Below, in pieces: positions 8,782-15,279 of a stretch of DNA of 38,373 nt. The stretch's first letter is position 1, and each line of letters begins with the position of its first letter. The stretch is from Rhodospirillaceae bacterium BRH_c57 (lineage in GTDB: Bacteria > Pseudomonadota > Alphaproteobacteria > Rhodospirillales > Rhodospirillaceae). Position numbers and translations under genes: made by a program. The notes below the pieces were generated by a model, which searched no databases, had not been told where the DNA came from, and saw nothing but the letters and a program-made list of their open reading frames with translations. The DNA is taken from NCBI GenBank assembly GCA_000961745.1, contig LAEA01000095.1, positions 1 to 38,373 of the forward strand, written 5' to 3'.

Positions 8782-8831
8782 CCTCGTTTACACCGAGAGG
8801 GTCGGCGGTTCGAGCCCGTCACCGCCCACCA
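8782..8831 (+). other. Prophage attachment site: 3' fragment of a tRNA-Val(TAC) gene
   Basis: The stretch has the anticodon arm with loop TTTACAC (anticodon TAC at 8789-8791), the variable loop GGGTC, a paired T-arm (GGCGG, loop TTCGAGC, CCGTC), the 3' acceptor strand, discriminator A and an encoded CCA (8829-8831). The acceptor 5' strand and D-arm are missing. Upstream bases do not pair with the acceptor, and the outermost anticodon-stem pair is a C-A mismatch (8782/8798), as expected where phage DNA replaces the tRNA 5' half. Integration into the 3' end of tRNA genes is a classic tyrosine-integrase pattern. The rest of the gene should stand intact at the other end of the prophage. Confidence 0.88.
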
Positions 8832-8846
8832 AGGCACGCCATGCAG

Positions 8847-8879
8847 AAGGGGCGGCACCCACACAGGGTGCCGCCCCTT
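8847..8879. terminator. Perfect 14-bp hairpin after the tRNA fragment
   Basis: AAGGGGCGGCACCC and its exact complement flank a 5-nt loop (ACACA). It lies 15 bases after the tRNA CCA and 23 bases beyond the stop of the minus-strand gene 8903-9130, so it could end transcripts from both sides. There is no T-run on either strand, so it may act as a Rho-assisted terminator or an RNA 3'-end stabiliser. Before phage integration it would have been the native tRNA-Val terminator. Confidence 0.65.
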
Positions 8880-8902
8880 GGCATCTCTACTGGTGACATC
8901 CG

Positions 8903-9130
8903 CTATTCGGCGGGTTCGACGCGCGGTGCCTGGGTGTTGGCGATGAAGCGGCTCATCCACCAGGACAGCAGGCCGATGGCAACGGCGGCCACCGGAACCA
9001 GAGTCATCAGAACGTTCAGGTTCTCACCGGCGAACCGGGTGGTCGAGCCTTCGAGCGTGCTGGCCACGATGAACCAGATGGCGATCGGGGCGACCATGAA
9101 GGCGGCCAGTAGGTAGGGCAGGAAACGCAT
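8903..9130 (-). CDS. Small two-helix membrane protein of unknown function, 75 aa
   Basis: The ATG at 9130 has AAGGAG 7 bases upstream; longer in-frame starts do not. Two transmembrane helices are visible, about residues 3-25 (FLPYLLAAFMVAPIAIWFIV) and 38-60, joined by a short loop (TLEGSTTRFAGENLN). The C-terminal tail is charged (TQAPRVEPAE). It is the first complete chromosomal gene after the prophage and lies 163 bases downstream of slyX on the same strand. No family is recognised. Confidence 0.75.
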   Translation of the reverse strand: MRFLPYLLAAFMVAPIAIWFIVASTLEGSTTRFAGENLNVLMTLVPVAAVAIGLLSWWMSRFIANTQAPRVEPAE

Positions 9131-9293
9131 CAAACTCTCCTTGCGGGGCATCATGTGTGTGCATATGGCGACCCGCGTCGTGGCGGGGAACCGCGAAGAG
9201 AGTTGTAGGCATTTTAAGTGGAACCGCAACCCTCTGAGGTGTAGGGGTTTTCCTGACTAACAGGGTAGGGCGGGGGAGCGTGTCCTGCCGGTT

Positions 9294-9500
9294 CTAATAA
9301 TGGGGCGGCTTGTAGGCCTCGACCTGGGGTTCGACCGCCTGCATACGGTCATGCAGACCCCGCACGGTGCGGGTGAGCTTGTCGATCTCGTCCCACTGGC
9401 GGGCGATGACGTCGCTAAGGTCCTGATTGGCGACCTCTAGGTGGGCGACGTGGCTTTCCAACGCACTCAGACGTGCTTCCAGATCGGACAGGGCGGGCAT
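9294..9500 (-). CDS. slyX: SlyX family protein, 68 aa
   Basis: Length and pattern fit SlyX: a short coiled coil (LEARLSALESHVAHLEVANQ, residues 6-25, continuing to about 55) ending in the family-typical C-terminus YKPPHY. SlyX proteins are small, conserved and of unclear function. AGGAG lies upstream of the chosen ATG; the frame continues upstream to an in-frame ATG at 9578, but that extension has no SlyX similarity. It is divergent from the YeeE pair across a spacer holding a perfect palindrome. Confidence 0.88.
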   Translation of the reverse strand: MPALSDLEARLSALESHVAHLEVANQDLSDVIARQWDEIDKLTRTVRGLHDRMQAVEPQVEAYKPPHY

Positions 9501-9558
9501 GGGGTGTCGGCTCCTGAAAGGGGGATAATGCAATGTGGCACAGCAGTCCCACGCGCCA

Positions 9559-9572
9559 TTGACAATTGTCAA
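9559..9572. promoter_or_regulatory. Perfect 14-bp palindrome, candidate operator
   Basis: TTGACAATTGTCAA reads the same on both strands. It lies in the 151-bp divergent spacer, 58 bases upstream of slyX and 79 bases upstream of the YeeE/YedE pair. Each arm contains TTGACA, the -35 consensus, but I see no good -10 at the right distance on either strand. Symmetric AT-centred sites of this kind are typical of dimeric repressors (for example MarR- or ArsR-type). Which regulator binds is unknown. Confidence 0.5.
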
Positions 9573-9651
9573 CCGCACCGTCAGAAAGCGCGCATCTCAG
9601 AAAACGGATGTACGCCCCGGAGGTTGATCCGGTGGCTGGGGGAACACGGAA

Positions 9652-10077
9652 ATGGACGCATTCACGCCGATTTCGGCAGCCGTGGGGGGGCTTCTCATCG
9701 GTGCCGGGGCCGTTCTGCTCTTGCTGGGCAACGGGCGGATCATGGGCGTTAGCGGAATTCTGGAGGCGTTGCTCAAGGGCGACCGCACGCTGTGGCGGGT
9801 CGGCTTCATGGTCGGCATGCTGATTCCGGGCGTGGTGGCGGCTTTGGTCGTGGGGGTGCCGCTCGGCCAGTCTGGCATGTCCGTGCCGCTGCTGATCGGC
9901 GCTGGATTGCTGGTCGGGTTCGGGTCGCGCATGGGCAGTGGCTGCACCAGCGGCCACGGCATTTGCGGACTGGCGCGCTTTTCCAAACGGTCGTTGGTGG
10001 CGACCCTGGTGTTCTTTTCGGCCACAGCCGCCACCGTCTTCGTGATGCGGCATATGCTCGTCGGGGGGAACCTGTGA
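9652..10077 (+). CDS. YeeE/YedE family membrane protein, first half-transporter (sulfur compound uptake), 141 aa
   Basis: Four hydrophobic segments with the family hallmark GSRMGSGCTSGHGICGLARF near residues 91-110. Its Cys pair corresponds to the conserved cysteines of YeeE/YedE proteins, whose full-length TsuA members import thiosulfate. Here the transporter is split into two half-size genes (this one and the next, overlapping by one base, TGATG), as in the PmpA/PmpB type found in many proteobacteria. Substrate may be thiosulfate or a related sulfur compound; the exact one is not predictable. The upstream palindrome (9559-9572) may control it. Confidence 0.88.
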   Translation: MDAFTPISAAVGGLLIGAGAVLLLLGNGRIMGVSGILEALLKGDRTLWRVGFMVGMLIPGVVAALVVGVPLGQSGMSVPLLIGAGLLVGFGSRMGSGCTSGHGICGLARFSKRSLVATLVFFSATAATVFVMRHMLVGGNL

Positions 10078-10514
10078 TGCGGGGCATGATCTGTTCAGTG
10101 GCCGCCGGAGTGCTGTTTGGCAGCGGCCTGATCGTTGCCGGAATGACCAGTCCGGCCAAGGTGCTGGGCTTCTTTGACTTCGCCGGGGCATGGGACCCCA
10201 GCCTCGCGGTCGTGATGGCCGTGGGCCTGTTTACCGCGACCGTGGGCTACCGCCTCGCACAGCGGCGCGTCGCGCCGTGTTGGGCGTCGTCTTATGTTCT
10301 CCCCGAGCGGACCGAAATTGACCGCCGTTTGATGATCGGTTCGGCCATCTTCGGACTTGGGTGGGGACTTGTCGGATACTGCCCCGGACCAGCCCTGGTC
10401 GCCGGGGCTGCCGGAGCGTTGGACGCTGGCATCTTCGCCAGCGCCATGATCGGCGGTATGCTGGTCTGGCGCATGGTCGAACGAACGCTGGAAATACGCG
10501 CCGTTCAGGCGTGA
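10077..10514 (+). CDS. YeeE/YedE family membrane protein, second half-transporter, 145 aa
   Basis: Starts in the one-base overlap with the first half gene and is thus translationally coupled. It has about four hydrophobic segments. Diagnostic motifs are GVLFGSGLIVAGMTSPAKVL (about 11-30) and GWGLVGYCPGPALV (about 96-109), the latter with the conserved Cys. Paired with the preceding protein it would form the complete pore. The gene ends two bases before an R2-type palindromic repeat that probably serves as its transcript end. Confidence 0.88.
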   Translation: MRGMICSVAAGVLFGSGLIVAGMTSPAKVLGFFDFAGAWDPSLAVVMAVGLFTATVGYRLAQRRVAPCWASSYVLPERTEIDRRLMIGSAIFGLGWGLVGYCPGPALVAGAAGALDAGIFASAMIGGMLVWRMVERTLEIRAVQA

Positions 10515-10515
10515 A

Positions 10516-10570
10516 GGAAGGAACCGGGCTCTGCCCGAACCCGCCAGGAGCCACGGGCTCCTGGACCTCG
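10516..10570 (+). repeat. R2 palindromic repeat, copy 1, after the YeeE pair
   Basis: Two hairpins in a row: CGGGC-TCT-GCCCG, then CCAGGAGCC-ACG-GGCTCCTGG (10544-10564, 9 bp). An inverted copy of the same unit lies at 11047-11100, directly after frdD. In both places the unit follows a gene end in the same orientation relative to that gene. The second hairpin differs between copies by a paired change (GGAGCC/GGCTCC here, GGGGCC/GGCCCC there), which keeps the stem. A transcript-end role is inferred. Confidence 0.65.
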
Positions 10571-10647
10571 GGAATTGGCTTCACTAGGAAGCCGCGCGCA
10601 GCGCATTCATACCGTCCGCCCTATGAACTGACCCACTGGAAGAAGGT

Positions 10648-10719
10648 GGGCTGCCGCCCACGCCCGCTCGGGGTGAACCCCGAACCCCTTTTGTTTCTTT
10701 AAAGCGGTTTGCGTTTAAT
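10648..10719 (-). repeat. R1 palindromic repeat, left half of an interrupted copy (D)
   Basis: Matches the reverse complement of R1 copy A: GGGCTGCCGCCC, then hairpin TCGGGGT-GA-ACCCCGA, then the T-rich centre. Compared with copy A, that hairpin carries two compensating pair changes. The half ends in an arm (10698-10719) that pairs almost perfectly (20 of 22) with 10876-10897, where the other half resumes. About 155 bases containing copy C lie between them. The 10515-11116 stretch has no credible gene. Confidence 0.6.
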
Positions 10720-10748
10720 GTGAACCACGGCTTGGGCTTGTATATGTT

Positions 10749-10868
10749 GGGCTGCCGCCCAAGCCCGCTTGGGGCAAGCCCCAAACCCCATCTCATTTTT
10801 TAGAAGAAAAAGGGAGGTCTGGAGCGTAGCTCCAGGCTGGCGGCAGCCATCCGCGACAGCGGGTCACT
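10749..10868 (-). repeat. R1 palindromic repeat, full copy (C)
   Basis: Bounded by GGCTGCCGCC (10750-10759) and its complement (10839-10848). Inside are hairpins TTGGGGC-AA-GCCCCAA (10769-10784), an A/T-rich centre, and CTGGAGC-GTA-GCTCCAG (10819-10835). The order is the reverse complement of copy A at 34143-34270, and the similarity runs past the outer arm into TCCGCG-CAGCGG. It lies within the interrupted copy formed by D and E. Confidence 0.7.
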
Positions 10869-10875
10869 GCGTCAG

Positions 10876-10950
10876 ATTAAAAGCAAACCGCTTTAAGAAG
10901 AACAAGGAGGTTTGGAGCATCGCTCCAAATGGGTTCGGGCGATAGCCCGG
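10876..10950 (-). repeat. R1 palindromic repeat, right half of an interrupted copy (E)
   Basis: Starts with the arm complementary to 10698-10719 and continues with the R1 segment AAGAACAAGGAGGTTTGGAG and the hairpin TTTGGAGC-ATC-GCTCCAAA (10911-10929). In copies A and C this hairpin is CTGGAGC/GCTCCAG, so the C-G pair has become T-A on both sides. The outer end diverges from other copies (GGGC-GATA-GCCC instead of GGCGGCAGCC). Confidence 0.6.
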
Positions 10951-11046
10951 CCGCGCAAGCGACCATGAGGGGCGGTTCATGGGTCGGCTGGTATAAAGGC
11001 TGAGGGAATATCTGCCTGCGGCGCAAGGTGCGGGAACGCCTAAGTT

Positions 11047-11100
11047 TACGGGGTCAAGGGGCCGAGCGGCCCCTGGCGGGTACGGGCAGAGCCCGCCTTC
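11047..11100 (-). repeat. R2 palindromic repeat, copy 2, after frdD
   Basis: Reverse-orientation partner of 10516-10570. Contains GGGGCC-GAGC-GGCCCC (11058-11073) and CGGGC-AGA-GCCCG (11083-11095), starting 17 bases after the frdD stop in its transcription direction. Probably the 3' end of the frd transcript; there is no T-run, so it is not a textbook terminator. Confidence 0.6.
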
Positions 11101-11116
11101 CCCTAAAACCCGCACC

Positions 11117-11503
11117 TCACCAGAACGACAGCAGCGCCGCCAGGCACAGCAGGGTGAACACCATTCCGAAGCCGTAGCACAGGGCGGCGACGACCGAGCG
11201 TGATCCCGACGTGCGGGCGCCCAGGTCCTGGATGGTCATGCGGAACCGGTGGGCGGCGTGCCACAGGGGCAGCACCAGGACGCCGAACAGGATGATCTTG
11301 CCCAGCGGGTTGGCGGCAAAGGCGTAGACGCGGTCATAGGACAGCGCCTCGGCGTCGATCAGGCCCAGGGGCACGGCGATGCCGGTCACGAAGATCATCA
11401 CCGGCAGCATCAGGGCAGCCACCAGCCCACCTCCGGCAAAGGGGAACCACACCAGGGGCTTGTTGGCGCGGGTATAGGTCTTGCGTCCTGTCGTCTTGCT
11501 CAT
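11117..11503 (-). CDS. frdD: Fumarate reductase membrane anchor subunit D
   Basis: 128 residues with three transmembrane helices, in line with E. coli FrdD (119). The match is clear in WFPFAGGGLVAALMLPVMIF, then GIAVPLGLIDAEALSYDRV and LVLPLWHAAHRFRMTIQDL. With FrdC it anchors FrdAB in the inner membrane and forms the quinol site. The start at 11503 leaves 9 bases after an AAAGGA site; an ATG two codons earlier (11509) is also possible but only 3 bases from it. The gene is last in frdABCD and is followed by an R2 repeat. Confidence 0.93.
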   Translation of the reverse strand: MSKTTGRKTYTRANKPLVWFPFAGGGLVAALMLPVMIFVTGIAVPLGLIDAEALSYDRVYAFAANPLGKIILFGVLVLPLWHAAHRFRMTIQDLGARTSGSRSVVAALCYGFGMVFTLLCLAALLSFW

Positions 11504-11517
11504 GGCCATGGGTCCTT

Positions 11518-11904
11518 TCACCACAACACCGCGGCCAGCACGACGATGCTGGCCGCCGCCCAAATCACGTACTGCGCACCGATGATCGGGCCGGGCGGCA
11601 CGAAATGGTCGCCGCGCATGATCGGCGTGGTGCGCGGGGTCAGGGCGAACCAGGTGACGGTGTGGAAGGTGGCGAACACAAAGGCCAGCACATGGAAGAT
11701 GACCGACAGCGGGTGGCTGAGCACGCCCAGGAAGCTGCCCCAGGCGTCGGGCCCCTGGCTGAGCTGCCACAGGCCGACGATCAGGATGGCGACGTAGGCG
11801 CCGACGAAGAAGCTCGTCATCTCGCGCAGCATGTAGCGGATGTAGAACGGCTTTTCCAGCCACCAGGTGTTGGGCAGCGTGGGCTCGTAGGGTTTGCGGC
11901 TCAT
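11518..11904 (-). CDS. frdC: Fumarate reductase membrane anchor subunit C
   Basis: 128 residues, three membrane helices, close to enterobacterial FrdC: KPFYIRYMLREMTSFF matches the region with the quinone-site Glu (E29 in E. coli, E28 here). TFHTVTWFALTPRTTPIMRG matches the second helix end. The pair FrdC/FrdD defines the heme-free type D quinol:fumarate reductase. The start lies in an ATGA overlap with the frdB stop, so translation is coupled. Confidence 0.94.
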   Translation of the reverse strand: MSRKPYEPTLPNTWWLEKPFYIRYMLREMTSFFVGAYVAILIVGLWQLSQGPDAWGSFLGVLSHPLSVIFHVLAFVFATFHTVTWFALTPRTTPIMRGDHFVPPGPIIGAQYVIWAAASIVVLAAVLW

Positions 11905-12662
11905 CGTGCCTTCCTCCCCGGAATCAGGTGGTCCAAGGCCCAGTCGATGGAGCTTTCGATCTTCTGCTCCTGAATGGCGCCGGCCGGTTCAACGTCCTTG
12001 GGGCAGACTTCCGAACAGGCGGAGACGAAGGTGCATTCCCACACGCCGTATTCGCTGGCCGTCACGTCCTTGCGCAGGTCCTTGCCTTGGTCGCGGCTGT
12101 CCAGGTTGTAGCGGTGGGCCAGCGCCAGGGCGGCCGGGCCGATGAACCCCGGATTGAGCCCGACCTGCGGGCAGGCGGCGTAGCACAACAGGCAGTTGAT
12201 GCAACTGGTGTGATGCTTGAAACGCTTGAGTTGCTTGGGAAGCTGGATGAACGTCCCTTCTTCAACCGGCTTTTCGGTCGTGCGGATGATCCACGGCTTC
12301 ACGGCCTCCAGCTTCTCCATGAAGCTGTCCATGACGATCACCAGGTCCTTCTCGACCGGGAAGTTCTTCAGCGCCCCCACGGTGATGGTGCCCTTGCCGT
12401 CCTTGAGGTAGTCGCGCAGGAACGCCTTGCACGACAGGACCGGCTCGTTGTTGACCATCATGCCGCACGACCCGCAGACGGCCATGTGGCACGACCAGCG
12501 GAAGGTCAGCGATCCGTCGACGTTGTCCTTGACCCAGTTCAGGGCGTCCAGGACGACCCAGTCCTCCTGATAGGGGACCGAAAAGCTCTCGGCATGGGGG
12601 ACGTCGTCGCTTTCGGGGTTGTAGCGCAGGACCTCCAGCGTGAACGTGGTGGTGTCGCTCAT
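11901..12662 (-). CDS. frdB: Fumarate reductase iron-sulfur subunit
   Basis: 253 residues, close to E. coli FrdB (244). It passes electrons from quinol to FrdA through three clusters whose ligands are all present. The 2Fe-2S ligands are Cys58, 63, 66 and 78 ([13 protein letters not shown]). The 4Fe-4S ligands are Cys154, 157, 160 ([12 protein letters not shown]) and the paired late Cys. The 3Fe-4S ligands are drawn from Cys164, 210, 216 and 220. [17 protein letters not shown] is a further family block. The start is in the ATGA overlap with frdA and has a GGAGAGG site. Confidence 0.96.
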   Translation of the reverse strand: MSDTTTFTLEVLRYNPESDDVPHAESFSVPYQEDWVVLDALNWVKDNVDGSLTFRWSCHMAVCGSCGMMVNNEPVLSCKAFLRDYLKDGKGTITVGALKNFPVEKDLVIVMDSFMEKLEAVKPWIIRTTEKPVEEGTFIQLPKQLKRFKHHTSCINCLLCYAACPQVGLNPGFIGPAALALAHRYNLDSRDQGKDLRKDVTASEYGVWECTFVSACSEVCPKDVEPAGAIQEQKIESSIDWALDHLIPGRKAR

Positions 12663-14410
12663 TTCGCCTCTCCGCCATAGACGCGTTCGGCCGGCTGTGA
12701 CCGGGTGATGACCACGTCGCGGTATTCGACGCGCGGCGCCTCGCCCTCCACCCGATGGGCCATGGAGTGCTTGAGGAACGCCGCATCATCGCGCGCCGGA
12801 TGATCGAGCCGCTGGTGCGACCCACGGGATTCGGTGCGTTGCAGGGCGGACAGGGCCATGGTTTCACCGATCTCGATCATGTTGCCCAGTTCGATGGCGC
12901 CGGTCAGGTCGGTGTTGTAGACGCCGCTCTTGTCGTCGATGGCGACGTTGGCGAAGCGGGTCTTCAGCACGGCGAGGGTTTCGACTGTGGCGCGCAGGCT
13001 GTCCTCGGTGCGGTAGATGCCGCAGCCGGTTTCCATGGTGTCGTTGAGCGCGGTGCGCAGGCCGACGACCGATTCCGTTCCCTTGGAGCGTTCCAGCAGG
13101 GCGACCACGCGCTTGCGGTGGCCGTCGGCCTGGGCGAGGGCATTGGTGTGGCTGGGCATCGGCACGCCGCGCGCATGGGCGGCGGCGTTGCGTCCGGCCA
13201 CGGCGCCGAACACCAGAAGCTCGGTCAGCGAGTTGGAGCCCAGGCGGTTGGCCCCGTTGATCGACACACAGGCGCATTCACCGGCGGCATAGAGGCCGGG
13301 GACCGGGGTGCCGGCCGTGATGTCGGTGTGGATGCCGCCCATGGTGTAATGGACCACCGGGCGCACCGGGATGGGGGCGTTGACCACGTCCACGCCGACG
13401 TAGGACAAGGCGAGATCGCGGATGAACGGCAGGCGCTCGGCGATCTTGGCCTCGCCCAGGTGGCGCAGGTCGAGGTGCATGACGTCACCCCATTTGCTGT
13501 CGATGCAGCGGCCCTTTTGCTGTTCCTGCCAGAACGCCTGGGACAGGCGGTCGCGCGGGCCAAGCTCCATGGCTTTCTTGCGCGGCCACGGGTCGGGCGG
13601 CCCCATGCCGTAGTCCTGGAGGTAGCGGTAGCCGTCCTTGTTGACCAGGATGCCGCCTTCGCCGCGCGCCGCTTCCGAGATCAGGATGCCGGTGCCGGGC
13701 AGGCCGGTCGGGTGGTACTGCACGAACTCCATGTCCTTGAGCGGCACGCCGGCCCGGAAGGCCATGGCCATGCCGTCGCCGGTCTTGATGGCGCCGTTGG
13801 TGGTGAACGGGAACACCCGTCCGGCCCCGCCGGTGCAGATGATGACCGAGCGGGCCAGGATGACCATGGGCTTGCCGCTGCGGATTTCATGGGCCAGCAC
13901 GCCGGCGATCCGGCCGTCCTCGATGAGGAGGTCGGTGGTGTAGACCTCGTCCAGGCGCTTGACCGACGGGTACTTCATGGAGGTCTGGAACAGGGTATGC
14001 AGCAGGTGGAAGCCGGTCTTGTCGGCGGCGTACCAGGTGCGTTCGATCTTCATGCCGCCGAACGGACGGACGGCGACCTTGCCGTCGGGCGTGCGGCTCC
14101 ACGGGCAGCCCCAGTGCTCGGTGCGGATCAGTTCTTTGGGGGCCTGGGCCACGAAGAAATCAACCGCGTCCTGGTCGCACAGCCAGTCACCGCCGGATAC
14201 CGTGTCGTTGAAGTGGTGGTCCAGGCTGTCCTCGGCCTTGGCCACGCCGGCCGCGCCGCCTTCGGCCGCCACGGTGTGGCTGCGCATTGGATAGACCTTG
14301 GACAGCAGGGTCACCGACAGGCTGGGGTCTGCCTCGGCGGCGGCGATGGCAGCGCGCAGTCCCGCTCCGCCGGCCCCGACGATGGCGATATCGGTTTCAA
14401 TCACATCCAT
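12659..14410 (-). CDS. frdA: Fumarate reductase flavoprotein subunit
   Basis: 583 residues against about 600 in E. coli. It reduces fumarate to succinate as the catalytic subunit of the membrane complex. Seen: FAD-binding [10 protein letters not shown] (12-21); [11 protein letters not shown] (42-52) with His45, the covalent flavin ligand in the family; [20 protein letters not shown]; the active-site region [30 protein letters not shown]; and [17 protein letters not shown]. The start is placed at 14410 because it aligns with FrdA N-termini and has AAGGGG upstream. A candidate promoter lies at 14453-14481. First gene of frdABCD, downstream of rquA on the same strand. Confidence 0.96.
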   Translation of the reverse strand: MDVIETDIAIVGAGGAGLRAAIAAAEADPSLSVTLLSKVYPMRSHTVAAEGGAAGVAKAEDSLDHHFNDTVSGGDWLCDQDAVDFFVAQAPKELIRTEHWGCPWSRTPDGKVAVRPFGGMKIERTWYAADKTGFHLLHTLFQTSMKYPSVKRLDEVYTTDLLIEDGRIAGVLAHEIRSGKPMVILARSVIICTGGAGRVFPFTTNGAIKTGDGMAMAFRAGVPLKDMEFVQYHPTGLPGTGILISEAARGEGGILVNKDGYRYLQDYGMGPPDPWPRKKAMELGPRDRLSQAFWQEQQKGRCIDSKWGDVMHLDLRHLGEAKIAERLPFIRDLALSYVGVDVVNAPIPVRPVVHYTMGGIHTDITAGTPVPGLYAAGECACVSINGANRLGSNSLTELLVFGAVAGRNAAAHARGVPMPSHTNALAQADGHRKRVVALLERSKGTESVVGLRTALNDTMETGCGIYRTEDSLRATVETLAVLKTRFANVAIDDKSGVYNTDLTGAIELGNMIEIGETMALSALQRTESRGSHQRLDHPARDDAAFLKHSMAHRVEGEAPRVEYRDVVITRSQPAERVYGGEAK

Positions 14411-14452
14411 TAGCGAAGCGCCCCTTGCCCACGACATCAATGACGTGCGCCG

Positions 14453-14481
14453 ATCATAGACCATGACGGCGCAACAACCAA
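14453..14481 (-). promoter_or_regulatory. Candidate frdABCD promoter
   Basis: On the minus strand TTGGTT (14481-14476), a 17-base spacer and TATGAT (14458-14453) give a good -10 and a weak -35, with a start site near 14446, about 36 bases before frdA. An A/T-rich block (TTAAATCTTTCAAATCA) lies just upstream. I found no convincing FNR site, so oxygen control would have to act elsewhere or through a divergent site. frd could also be read through from rquA. Confidence 0.45.
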
Positions 14482-14542
14482 CCGATGCCGCGCTCGGATG
14501 AGGGGGGATTGCCTGTGATTTGAAAGATTTAACCGAAGTGCC

Positions 14543-15253
14543 TCAGAGGCGTTCGGCGACGACTTTCTGGTACATGCCGCCGAAGAAGGTTTCCTTGCGC
14601 CAAGCAAAGCCCTCGCTTTCGGACGCATACGATCTGATTTCGTGCGCCCACAGGGTGGTGGCGAACGGTTCCAGGGCGGCGAAGACGCCCGCCATCACCG
14701 GGCGGAGCGGGTGCAGGGCCGATGGGCGGTGGTAATCGACGAACACCACCTTGCCGCCGCGCCGCACGCTGCCGAGCAAGGCATCGACGATGCGGCCCTT
14801 GTAGTCCTCGGGAACTTCGTGCAGCAGGAAGAAGCAGGTCACCGCGTCGTAGGGGCCACGGCCGGACTCGGCGGCGTCCCATAACTCGACCGAGGCCTGC
14901 GGCACATCGGACAGTTTGCGGCGGGTCAGCGAGACCTGGATCGGCGCGATGTCGCTGACGTCCAGGTGCCCCGCCGCGCCCAGCGTGGCGGCGACATCGG
15001 CCGAGAAGGTGCCGTAGACGCAGGCCGGCTGGAGGACCCGCCAGCCGGGCCGCAACTCCGCCGTCACGCTGCGGATGAGGCGGCGCGCGTTGCCCCACAG
15101 GATGGCCGTCACTACCGGCTGGCGGTCGAACACCGCGCAGCCCAGCTTGCTCAGGTATGCCCAGGTGTAGGTTTCGCTGAGATAGGCCGGGATGGTTGGC
15201 GTTTGGGCCGGACGAGGGGGCTCGGCCAACAAGGCGCTGTCGCGGCGGCTCAT
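14543..15253 (-). CDS. rquA: Rhodoquinone biosynthesis protein RquA (SAM-dependent methyltransferase fold)
   Basis: 236 residues. RquA converts ubiquinone to rhodoquinone by replacing a methoxy group with an amino group, using S-adenosylmethionine as amino donor; it is related to UbiE/UbiG but is not a methylase. Features that I recognise from the family: PAYLSETYTWAYLS (22-35) and FDRQPVVTAILWGN (42-55). The SAM motif I is VLQPACVYGTFS (73-84) rather than the usual GCGxG form. FFLLHEVPEDYKGR (141-154), VDYHRPSALHPLR (172-184) and ALEPFATTLWAHEI (193-206) follow. A GGAG site precedes the ATG. The gene lies directly upstream of frdABCD, whose enzyme needs a low-potential quinol, and 26 bases after the COQ10-like gene. 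Identification is by motif memory, without a search. Confidence 0.85.
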   Translation of the reverse strand: MSRRDSALLAEPPRPAQTPTIPAYLSETYTWAYLSKLGCAVFDRQPVVTAILWGNARRLIRSVTAELRPGWRVLQPACVYGTFSADVAATLGAAGHLDVSDIAPIQVSLTRRKLSDVPQASVELWDAAESGRGPYDAVTCFFLLHEVPEDYKGRIVDALLGSVRRGGKVVFVDYHRPSALHPLRPVMAGVFAALEPFATTLWAHEIRSYASESEGFAWRKETFFGGMYQKVVAERL

Positions 15254-15279
15254 GTCATTGCGCTCCAGGGCTTACGGCT

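Larger units (their letters stand above)
1..8831. mobile_element. Right end of an integrated tailed prophage
   Basis: All genes from the left edge to 8629 run on the plus strand, overlap or abut, and encode tail, adhesin and lysis-type proteins. The block ends at a tRNA-Val 3' fragment (8782-8831), after which ordinary chromosomal genes begin. The order tail genes, fibre/adhesin, holin, lysozyme is typical of siphophage late regions. Head, packaging, regulatory and integrase genes are not in the window. Nothing visible is broken, so the late region looks intact, but whether the prophage is inducible cannot be judged. Confidence 0.9.

Noticed and set aside
8652-8960. Minus-strand open frame of 102 codons across the tRNA fragment
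   Set aside because: It contains WAVTGSNRRPSRCKR, the well-known false peptide from reading a tRNA antisense.
10864-11115. Minus-strand open frame ending in AMLQTSLFFLKRFAFNL
   Set aside because: The same peptide pattern (LQTS.FLKK) appears in frames across R1 copies at 34190 and 35790; it is a translation of the repeat, not a gene.
10515-11116. CRISPR array
   Set aside because: Repeats are few, palindromic, irregularly spaced and in both orientations; no uniform spacers.
12755-14413. Plus-strand open frame of 552 codons antisense to frdA
   Set aside because: Produced by high GC at third positions; no ribosome site and the opposite strand encodes a clear FrdA.
14411-14542. FNR-type oxygen-control box before frdA
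   Set aside because: Only isolated TTGAT-like half sites; no paired site with the right spacing.
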